Assembly: GCA_900552675.1 (NCBI GenBank)
Contig: USAI01000046.1
Location: 1 to 17,850 of the forward strand
Length of the DNA: 17,850 nt
DNA from: an uncultured Prevotella sp.
GTDB lineage: Bacteria > Bacteroidota > Bacteroidia > Bacteroidales > Bacteroidaceae
Direction of reading: 5' to 3'
The notes under the pieces are model-generated. The model had not been told where the DNA came from and searched no databases. It saw nothing but the letters and a program-made list of their open reading frames with translations. Position numbers and translations under genes: made by a program. This document shows positions 6,019 to 12,764 of this stretch, in pieces (position 1 is the stretch's first letter; every line of letters starts with the position of its first letter).

Positions 6019-7359
6019 TTATACAAAGCTGATGATGCCAGGTGTGTTGTCAGAGTTGTTGGTCTCTGGCTTTGTTTCTTGTGTTGTGTTGCCCTTGGCC
6101 TCGTTGCGAATGTCGTCGAGACACTTCTTGCTACGTATATAGGTGGGTGTGTCTTCAACCTTGATGATGACATTGTCGTTATCAAGGCTTTCGTTGTCGA
6201 AGATGAAGATGTTGTGTCGACGCTTTGTCTTTGTGCCATCGGTGCCGTAGTAGTGACCACGTATGTCGGCACGTTGCGCCTCTTTTTCGGCTTCGTTCTG
6301 TCGCTTTTGTGCATCTTCAATGTTATGACGTTTGTCGATATGGTCGTTCATACCCTCAACATCTTTGATGCCGAATCCTGTAGCCAAGATAGTGACCTTT
6401 ACCTTCTTGCTTAGTTCGGGATCGATGGCAATACCCCACTTTATCTCGAAGTCGTTGTCGAACTTCGCCATAAAGTCGTTCACATCGTTCATCTCTTCCA
6501 TCATCAAGCCGTTGTTGCCATTCTCGGTGTTGCTGAAGCTGATGTTCAGCAAAATCTTCTTCGCGTTGAAGATGTCGCGGTCGTTCAGCAGTGGCGAGTT
6601 CAGCGCATCCTGAATAGCTTGCTTTACGCGTCCGTCGCCTTCACCGTAGCCTGTACTCATGATGGCTACGCCACCATCTTTCAGCACTGTCTTTACATCG
6701 TTGAAGTCGAGGTTGATAAGTCCGTGGTTGGTGATAATCTCGGCAATGCTTTTTGCGGCCACGCTCAGTGTGTCGTCGGCCTTTCCGAAGGCGTCGAGCA
6801 CGGTGAGTTCAGGGTAGATAGAGCGCAGACGCTCGTTGTTGATAACGAGCAGGGCGTCAACATGTTTCGACATCTCTTCTACGCCGTCAAGCGCTTGGTC
6901 AATCTTTCTGATGCCTTCGAAGCGGAAGGGAATGGTGACGATACCCACGGTAAGGATGCCCAATTCTTTCGAGATGCGTGCAATGACAGGCGCTGCACCA
7001 GTGCCTGTTCCGCCGCCCATACCTGCTGTGATGAATGCCATCTTTGTGCCGTCGCTCAGCATTTTGCGCACGGCTTCGATACTTTCTTCGGCAGCTTTGC
7101 GTGCCTTCTCAGGTTTGTTTCCTGCGCCCAATCCTTCTTTTCCCAGCTGCAGCTTCTGCGGCACGGGCGAGTCGTTCAGAGCCTGGTTGTCTGTGTTGCA
7201 CAGAACAAACGATACGTCGTGTATGCCTTCGCGATACATGTGGTTGACAGCGTTTCCGCCGCCACCGCCCACACCAATCACTTTTATGATGCAGTTTTCT
7301 TTATGTGGTTCACCAAAGTCAAGGATGTTTGGTGTGATATTTCGATGTTGATCTTCCAT
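6019..7359 (-). CDS. ftsZ: Cell division GTPase FtsZ
   Basis: This tubulin-like GTPase polymerises into the cytokinetic ring. The 446 residues show the N-terminal VIGVGGGGGNAV nucleotide-binding strand (27-38), the tubulin signature GGGTGTG (115-121), TVGIVTIPFRFEG, and the T7 synergy loop NLDFND (216-221) that completes the neighbour's GTPase site. The linker (about 345-400) is charged. The conserved C-terminal peptide appears to be EDTPTYIRSKK (402-412), which normally binds FtsA, but here 34 further residues rich in Asn, Thr and Glu follow it to the end, ISFV. It is the last gene of the murG-murC-ftsQ-ftsA-ftsZ run, 51 bp after ftsA, and no separate promoter is visible. Confidence 0.97.
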   Translation of the reverse strand: MEDQHRNITPNILDFGEPHKENCIIKVIGVGGGGGNAVNHMYREGIHDVSFVLCNTDNQALNDSPVPQKLQLGKEGLGAGNKPEKARKAAEESIEAVRKMLSDGTKMAFITAGMGGGTGTGAAPVIARISKELGILTVGIVTIPFRFEGIRKIDQALDGVEEMSKHVDALLVINNERLRSIYPELTVLDAFGKADDTLSVAAKSIAEIITNHGLINLDFNDVKTVLKDGGVAIMSTGYGEGDGRVKQAIQDALNSPLLNDRDIFNAKKILLNISFSNTENGNNGLMMEEMNDVNDFMAKFDNDFEIKWGIAIDPELSKKVKVTILATGFGIKDVEGMNDHIDKRHNIEDAQKRQNEAEKEAQRADIRGHYYGTDGTKTKRRHNIFIFDNESLDNDNVIIKVEDTPTYIRSKKCLDDIRNEAKGNTTQETKPETNNSDNTPGIISFV

Positions 7360-7410
7360 ATTGTCTTGTTTTCAGCGTTGTTACTGCTTTATAATCAGCG
7401 TTGCTTTTTG

Positions 7411-8868
7411 TTACTTTCCTTCCTCGTTGTCGCCCTCGATGATGGTGTTTCCGAAACGTTTGAGCGAGTTGAATAATCGGTGAAGGGGTGAGTGCTTGCG
7501 TGCAGCCTCATTAGCCAGTCGTTGTGCCTCTTCGGCTTCTGCAGCAGCTTTTTCTTCGGCTAAGCGTCTTTCTTCTTCCGCTTTTTTCTCTTCTTCCTGC
7601 TTCTTGCGCTCCTCCTCGGCTTTTTTCTCTTCGTCGTGTTGTGCATTAGCGTTTGCTGACGTGCCATCATAGTTGCCGTTGAACAGGTCGTTGTTCACGT
7701 TGTTTCCAGCGCAGTTTTCGTTGCCTTTGGCCAAGATGCTGAGCACCGTGTTCAGCGAACCATCGTGTGGCAGCTGGTCGGGATAAGCTGTGTTGATAGT
7801 CAAGTTTACAAACTTTGCTGTGCGCACCTTGTTAATATGTGTGTAGTGCTGGAAAGCTTTTTCCATGTTGCGCATATTAGCGCCTCCACCTGTCAGAATA
7901 ATGCCACCCAACATCAGCTTGTCGGCATATTCGTTGGGCACCTGCATCCACACGTTTTCGATAATTTCCTCTATTCGTGCTTCAACAATGTCGGCCAGTG
8001 TAGCGCTGTCGATATTACGATCGCCGCTGATGGTGATGTTTTGTAAGTCGTTGCTATCGGTGTTTTCAGTCAGTGCGCTGGCGTAGCGCAGCTTGATGGT
8101 TTCGGCTTCATTCTCGTCAATCTGCAGTTTTTCTTCAATCTGCAGCGATGCGATATCCTTGGTGATGTTGTTTGATCCCAATGGAATAACGGCCAGATGA
8201 CGCAAAATGTTGTGCCAATAAACCGATACTGTCGTGGTGTCGGCACCTAAGTCTACCAGCATACATCCTGCACGGCGTTCTACTTCTGTCAGCACATTTT
8301 CGGCTAATATCAGCGGTGCAATATACATATCGGCGATACGTATGTGTGCACTTTCAAAACATTTTTCTAATTTATTGTAGAACGAGCGGCGCCACAAAAT
8401 GTTGAGGAAGTTGCCTTCCAGACGTTTACATTCAATGCCGATGGGGTCGATTTGGTATTGCATATCAACCTTATACTCTTGAATAGCGGCCTCTAAAATC
8501 TTCTGGTCGGTGTATGTCATGGCGCGGTTCGAGTCGAGGATAGAGTCGACCATATCTTGTGTGATGATGGTCTCTTCAGGCTGCTCGCGCACGATAGTGT
8601 TTTTAATGCTGCGTAAGCTTTGTCCGCCTATGCCCACATACACCTTTGCTATTTCTGTTTTTAGGTTGTTTTTCAGTTTCTTCACCAGATTGGTTAGAGC
8701 GGTAGTGGTCTTGTCGATGTTGTAGACCACGCCTTTGCGTATGCATAGAGTGGAATCTTCCTTGGCCACAGCAAGAATGGTGATGCTGCCGTCAAGGTTT
8801 TTCTTTCCCGCGATGCCGGTCATTTTTGATGACCCGAGTTCTATTGCAATGATAAATTCCTTATCCAT
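7411..8868 (-). CDS. ftsA: Cell division actin-like protein FtsA
   Basis: FtsA anchors FtsZ to the inner face of the membrane and recruits later division proteins. The 485-residue protein has the actin-fold phosphate-1 motif (IAIELGSSKMTGIAG), an SHS2 (1C) subdomain at about 85-165, phosphate-2 (VDLGADTTTVSVY, 205-217) and the adenosine motif ILTGGGANM (324-332). E. coli FtsA has 420 residues. The extra length is a tail: residues 413-458 are an almost pure Glu/Lys/Arg/Ala helix, likely coiled coil, and 460-476 (SPLHRLFNSLKRFGNTI) is an amphipathic helix matching the membrane-targeting sequence. The coil would thus hold the actin core away from the membrane. Gaps of 47 and 51 bp separate it from ftsQ and ftsZ. 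Confidence 0.95.
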   Translation of the reverse strand: MDKEFIIAIELGSSKMTGIAGKKNLDGSITILAVAKEDSTLCIRKGVVYNIDKTTTALTNLVKKLKNNLKTEIAKVYVGIGGQSLRSIKNTIVREQPEETIITQDMVDSILDSNRAMTYTDQKILEAAIQEYKVDMQYQIDPIGIECKRLEGNFLNILWRRSFYNKLEKCFESAHIRIADMYIAPLILAENVLTEVERRAGCMLVDLGADTTTVSVYWHNILRHLAVIPLGSNNITKDIASLQIEEKLQIDENEAETIKLRYASALTENTDSNDLQNITISGDRNIDSATLADIVEARIEEIIENVWMQVPNEYADKLMLGGIILTGGGANMRNMEKAFQHYTHINKVRTAKFVNLTINTAYPDQLPHDGSLNTVLSILAKGNENCAGNNVNNDLFNGNYDGTSANANAQHDEEKKAEEERKKQEEEKKAEEERRLAEEKAAAEAEEAQRLANEAARKHSPLHRLFNSLKRFGNTIIEGDNEEGK

Positions 8869-8915
8869 ACGTATATGTTTTGTCTTGTTCTTTTTTTCTT
8901 TTATAGATGAGTGAC

Positions 8916-9974
8916 CTACTTTTTCTTCTTGTCAGTCTTCTTATCGGCTTTATCAGCTTTCTTTTTATCAGCTTTTCTTTCAGCTTTCTCGGCTTTCTTT
9001 TTGTCGGCCTTGTCAGCTTTATCAGCCTTCTTTTTGTCAGCCTTGTTCTCAGTCTTCTTCGTTTCGTCTTTTTTTGTTATTTCCTTTTGAGAAGATGGTT
9101 TAACGTTTGAAGCCTGAGTGTTAGCTGCTTGCTTGATGGCTGCCGAGTCGGACTTTGCCACGATGGGTGGCGTAGGCATAGGTTGACGTTTATCAGAGTG
9201 TCGTTTGCAGATGATTTGGTTGTCAAATTCGATGTTGATATAATCATATTTGTTCCATCCTGCTTGCGACAGTCCGTAGCGATAGAATTTTTCCAGTCGC
9301 GTAAACTTCGTGTTCACAAAGTCGTTAATCAGCTGTTGTCGTTTTTCCTTTGTGGTCGCTTCAGGTAGCGGGCCCAGGCATACAATATGGTCGCCTATGC
9401 GTGGCACAATCTCAATATCGGCGTTGGGCAGCACGTTAATTTGCTCCACCAGGTTGTGCCACAAGTCGTTTGCCATGATTGCTTTGGCCAGTGGCGACAG
9501 ATATTTTACGGCAAAGGTGCGGCTGATGTTTCCTGTTGCGATGACGAGGTCGCTGGTATATGCCGAGTTTGGCATGATGCAGTCTTTATCGTCAAGATAA
9601 TAGTCGTCGCCGTTTTCGGCCTTCACCCTTACCACGGGCGTGAGCTGACTGATCGAGATAAACACCTGTCCGTCTTCTGTTTTATAACATTCGGCGGTTT
9701 TTACAAAGGCGCTTCTTTTCAGCATCTCCTCAATGTTTCGCGCGTTGATATGTTGCATTTGCTTTCCCAGCGGAAACATGTCGGCCTGTTTTAGGCGTTT
9801 GCTTATTTCTTGTACGTCGATGAAACCACCTGTCCGCTCATCGTCGATGCTGATGTTTGCTTTTGTGCATACGCGCATGGTTTCGTCTGGCTTGTTAAAC
9901 ACCGTGAAGGCAAAAACCAGATACGTTCCCAGTACGAGATTGGCGATGACCAGCAGTGCTTTCTTCCACTTCAT
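8916..9974 (-). CDS. ftsQ: Cell division protein FtsQ with lysine-rich C-terminal tail
   Basis: FtsQ is a bitopic inner-membrane protein that links early and late division proteins. The 352-residue protein has a short cytoplasmic start (MKWKK), one membrane segment (6-26), a POTRA-like region (about 38-115, FIDVQEISKRL... ISISQLTPVVRV) and a beta domain to about 260. The sequence is weakly conserved, so the call relies on topology, length and position between murC and ftsA. Residues 296-352 are an extreme Lys/Ala/Asp tail (repeats like ADKKKADKADK), predicted to be periplasmic and disordered. Its ATG overlaps the murC stop by 4 bp (ATGA at 9971-9974), indicating translational coupling. Confidence 0.88.
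   Translation of the reverse strand: MKWKKALLVIANLVLGTYLVFAFTVFNKPDETMRVCTKANISIDDERTGGFIDVQEISKRLKQADMFPLGKQMQHINARNIEEMLKRSAFVKTAECYKTEDGQVFISISQLTPVVRVKAENGDDYYLDDKDCIMPNSAYTSDLVIATGNISRTFAVKYLSPLAKAIMANDLWHNLVEQINVLPNADIEIVPRIGDHIVCLGPLPEATTKEKRQQLINDFVNTKFTRLEKFYRYGLSQAGWNKYDYINIEFDNQIICKRHSDKRQPMPTPPIVAKSDSAAIKQAANTQASNVKPSSQKEITKKDETKKTENKADKKKADKADKADKKKAEKAERKADKKKADKADKKTDKKKK
8919..9063 (-). repeat. Low-complexity Lys/Ala/Asp coding repeat in the ftsQ 3' end
   Basis: The DNA consists of near-repeats of codons for A-D-K-K-K and A-D-K, such as the CTTTTT-TCAGC pattern on the + strand. It encodes FtsQ residues ~304-352. Such tracts change length readily between strains. The opposite strand reads as a spurious Leu/Phe/Ser membrane-like peptide. 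Confidence 0.7.
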
Positions 9975-11350
9975 CCTTTGCTTTCTAATATCTTAGCTAT
10001 CTGAGGCACATAATTGTCAAGGTCGCCGGCACCGAGCACGATGAGCACGTCAAAGTCGCGTTGCTTCACCAGTTCGAGCACATCTTCCTTATGTATCATA
10101 CTTTTTTCTACGCCTGGTTTCAGGTTGTCGTAGATAAGTTTTGAGGTGACGCCCGGTATGGGTTGTTCGCGTGCGGGGTATATATCGCACAATATCACCT
10201 CGTCGAGCTGACTTAGTGCGTCGGCAAAGTCTTTATAGAAGTCGCGTGTGCGAGTGTAGAGGTGCGGCTGGAAGATGGCCGTAATCTTGCGGTTCTTATA
10301 CAGTTCGCGTATGCTCTTTGCGCTTTGATAAATTTCTTTTGGGTGGTGTGCATAGTCAGACAAGAACACCAGCTTGTCGGTTTTAATCTTGAAGTCGAAA
10401 CGACGTTGTGCACCGTGGAAAGTTTTCATGCCATACTTCAGTTCTTCGGCTGTGCATCCGTTCAGCTGTGCCATAGCCATAGCTGCCACACTGTTTTCAA
10501 TGTTGATGGGTATGGGCTGTCCCAGCTGAATACCTTTTACGGCCTCGATGGGTGATACAAAGTCGAAGGTAATCTCGCCATTATCAATCACGATGTTCTC
10601 AGCATGGAAGTCGCCCTCGTCGCGGCTGTAGGTGTATGTCTTTACCCCTGGCTGCACATCGGGCTTCATCTCTAAGCCAGTGTGAATGATGAGTGCTCCG
10701 CCTGGCTGTATGAGTGTGGTATAATGGCGGAAGCTTTCCAGATAAGCCTCCTTGGTGCCATAGATGTCGAGGTGGTCGGGGTCAGTCGAGGTGATGACAC
10801 TCATCCAAGGGCGCAGCCAGTGGAACGAGCGGTCAAACTCGTCGGCCTCAATCACAACATAGTCGCTCTCGTCTGACAAAATATAGTTGGTGCCATAGTT
10901 TTTCGAGATGCCGCCCAAGAAGGCGTTGCAGTCGAGATGGCTTTGGTGCATGATGTGTGCACACATGGTCGACGTGGTGGTCTTACCGTGTGTTCCAGCA
11001 AAGCACAATCCTTTGTGTGTGCGTGTGAGGGTGCCGAGTACCTGAGCTCGCTTTTCGATGGTGAAGCCTCCCTCGCGGAAGTATTGCAGCTCTTTGTGCT
11101 CTTGCGGTATGGCGGGCGTGTAGATAACGAGACACGACTGTGCGTTGCGGCAAGCCTGTGGTATCTCATCGGTATTCTCTTCATAGTGAATGAGCATACC
11201 CTCTTTTTCCAACTGACGTGTCAAGTCGCTGGGCGTTTTGTCATAACCAGCCACTACCAAGCCTTTACGTATGAAGTAGCGTGCGATGGCGCTCATACCT
11301 ATGCCGCCCGCTCCTACAAAGTAAACGGCTTTAATATCTTTAATATCCAT
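9971..11350 (-). CDS. murC: UDP-N-acetylmuramate--L-alanine ligase MurC
   Basis: MurC is the cytoplasmic ATP-dependent ligase that adds L-Ala to UDP-MurNAc, the first amino acid of the peptidoglycan stem peptide. The 459 residues show the Rossmann UDP-binding motif VGAGGIGMSAIA (12-23), the Mur ligase ATP loop GTHGKTTT (119-126), the metal/ATP region VIEADEFDRSF (166-176), TDPDHLD, and the C-terminal domain with DYAHHPKEI and LYTRTRDF. All active-site motifs are present and the length is normal. It follows murG by 51 bp and overlaps ftsQ by 4 bp. Confidence 0.97.
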   Translation of the reverse strand: MDIKDIKAVYFVGAGGIGMSAIARYFIRKGLVVAGYDKTPSDLTRQLEKEGMLIHYEENTDEIPQACRNAQSCLVIYTPAIPQEHKELQYFREGGFTIEKRAQVLGTLTRTHKGLCFAGTHGKTTTSTMCAHIMHQSHLDCNAFLGGISKNYGTNYILSDESDYVVIEADEFDRSFHWLRPWMSVITSTDPDHLDIYGTKEAYLESFRHYTTLIQPGGALIIHTGLEMKPDVQPGVKTYTYSRDEGDFHAENIVIDNGEITFDFVSPIEAVKGIQLGQPIPINIENSVAAMAMAQLNGCTAEELKYGMKTFHGAQRRFDFKIKTDKLVFLSDYAHHPKEIYQSAKSIRELYKNRKITAIFQPHLYTRTRDFYKDFADALSQLDEVILCDIYPAREQPIPGVTSKLIYDNLKPGVEKSMIHKEDVLELVKQRDFDVLIVLGAGDLDNYVPQIAKILESKG

Positions 11351-11401
11351 TTCGTTGTTGTTCCTTCTGTTACGATGTGTTCTTATTACATATTGTGGTG
11401 C

Positions 11402-12520
11402 TTAGCCTTTTTGGGCTGCCAACTTTAGCACCTCGTTGGCAATAACTTCGGCCGAGTCGGCCTGTCCCAGTTTCTTTACGTTCTCGCTCAGCTGTTGTAG
11501 GCGAGCGGTGTTGTTTACGGTGTCGATGGCCAACTTCAGTAGCTGTTGTGGTGCGTCGGCATCTTTTACGTATAGGGCGGCATCTTTGTTCACCAGTGCC
11601 ATGGCGTTTTTGGTTTGATGGTCTTCGGCCACGTTGGGCGAGGGCACCAAGATAACGGGCTTGCCAATGAGGCAGAACTCGCTGATAGAGCTGGCGCCAG
11701 CACGACTGATGACGAGGTCGGCAGCCTTATAGGCGGCACCCATGTCGGCAATAAAGTCGGTAGCCTTCAGCATGGGCAGCGGCTTGTGGGCTTTCAGCTG
11801 CTCAGCAATGGCTGCGCTGTAATATTTGCCTGTCTGCCAAATAAACTGCACGCCACTCTCTTCAACCCTATCAAGATGTTGCAGCACGCTCTCGTTGATG
11901 GTGCGTGCGCCTAAGCTTCCACCCACCAGCAATATGGTGCGCTTTTGTGGGTCAAGGCCAAAGCTCTTGATGGCTTCTTCTCGACTGATACTGGTTTCAA
12001 GCAGCGCCTGTCGCACGGGGTTGCCCGTCTTTATAATCTTGTCGGCTGGGAAGAAGCGTTCCATGCCATCATAGGCCACACATATTTTCTCGGCCTTATG
12101 TGCCAAGTGTTTGTTGGTAACACCCGCGTAAGAGTTTTGCTCTTGTATCAGGCACGGTATGCCCATGCTGCTGGCAGCATCCAGTGTGGCGCCGCTGGCA
12201 TATCCGCCTACGCCCACAGCTACCTGTGGGTTAAACTCTTTAATGGTTTTCTTTACCATGCGCTTGCTCTTCAAAAAGTCGAGCGCCACGCCAATGTTTT
12301 TGGGCGACCATAATGGGCGTATAAAACCTCTTACGGGCAAACCTATGATGCGATATCCTGCTGCGGGCACACGTTGCATTTCCATTCGTCCCAGCGCGCC
12401 TACAAACAGTATGTCGGCTTCAGAATGCTTTTCCTTAATGGCATTGGCTATGGAAACGGCGGGGAAGATGTGTCCTCCTGTTCCGCCACCGCTAATGATG
12501 ATTCTTAATTGCTTCTCCAT
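11402..12520 (-). CDS. murG: Lipid II synthase MurG (UDP-GlcNAc transferase)
   Basis: MurG is a GT28 glycosyltransferase at the inner face of the membrane that adds GlcNAc to lipid I to give lipid II. The 372 residues carry the N-terminal G loop SGGGTGGHIFPA (10-21), the second glycine motif GVGGYASG (103-110), QEQNSYAGVTNK (126-137), the UDP-GlcNAc site around LLVGGSLGA, and SRAGASSISE with VPSPNVAEDHQTKNA. It is the first gene of this run. In Bacteroidetes dcw clusters murG is normally preceded by ftsW, murD and mraY, but here a divergent susC follows upstream. A consensus promoter 110 bp upstream supports an independent operon start. Confidence 0.97.
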   Translation of the reverse strand: MEKQLRIIISGGGTGGHIFPAVSIANAIKEKHSEADILFVGALGRMEMQRVPAAGYRIIGLPVRGFIRPLWSPKNIGVALDFLKSKRMVKKTIKEFNPQVAVGVGGYASGATLDAASSMGIPCLIQEQNSYAGVTNKHLAHKAEKICVAYDGMERFFPADKIIKTGNPVRQALLETSISREEAIKSFGLDPQKRTILLVGGSLGARTINESVLQHLDRVEESGVQFIWQTGKYYSAAIAEQLKAHKPLPMLKATDFIADMGAAYKAADLVISRAGASSISEFCLIGKPVILVPSPNVAEDHQTKNAMALVNKDAALYVKDADAPQQLLKLAIDTVNNTARLQQLSENVKKLGQADSAEVIANEVLKLAAQKG

Positions 12521-12630
12521 CTTATCTATGTTGAAGGGTAGGTGTGTAGCGCCTGCCTATATGTGCATATTATATATAATAAGGTATAAGCAATTCTTCC
12601 GACGTTGTGCCAGAATATGCCTATTTAATG

Positions 12631-12661
12631 CAAAGATACTGCAAATCAGTTGAAAGACAAA
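12631..12661 (-). promoter_or_regulatory. Consensus promoter for the murG-ftsZ run
   Basis: On the minus strand TTTG (complement of 12658-12661), a 19-bp spacer and TATCTTTG (complement of 12631-12638) match the Bacteroidetes -33/-7 consensus. It implies a leader of about 100 nt before murG. No comparable promoter appears in the short gaps downstream. Confidence 0.8.
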
Positions 12662-12712
12662 ATATTTTTTTCTTTTTTATTGGCAAGCATTAAAACTATT
12701 CGCAAAAAGTTC

Positions 12713-12720
12713 TATCTTTG
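12713..12720 (+). promoter_or_regulatory. susC promoter -7 element
   Basis: TATCTTTG fits TAnnTTTG, 45 bp before the susC ATG. No TTTG lies at the usual -33 spacing; a TTGG at 12680 is too far. It is divergent from the murG promoter, about 50 bp away, so the two may share regulation. Confidence 0.65.
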
Positions 12721-12764
12721 CAACATAACTAAAAACGATAACACTTTTTTCGATACTACAAACT

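Noticed and set aside
5989..6414. 141-residue hydrophobic frame opposite the ftsZ tail
   Set aside because: It mirrors the charged C-terminal coding of ftsZ; the apparent membrane segments are a product of the reverse complement.
6619..7476. 285-residue open frame antisense to ftsZ
   Set aside because: It lies fully opposite ftsZ and the ftsA end, has a Cys/His/Val-rich composition typical of a reverse-strand shadow, and has no promoter or domain.
8907..9110. Apparent small membrane protein opposite the ftsQ tail
   Set aside because: The Leu/Phe/Ser-rich frame is the complement of the Lys/Ala/Asp repeat, not a gene.
12521..12764. Riboswitch or leader element ahead of murG or susC
   Set aside because: Only AT-rich sequence and two divergent promoters are visible; no conserved riboswitch pattern was recognised.
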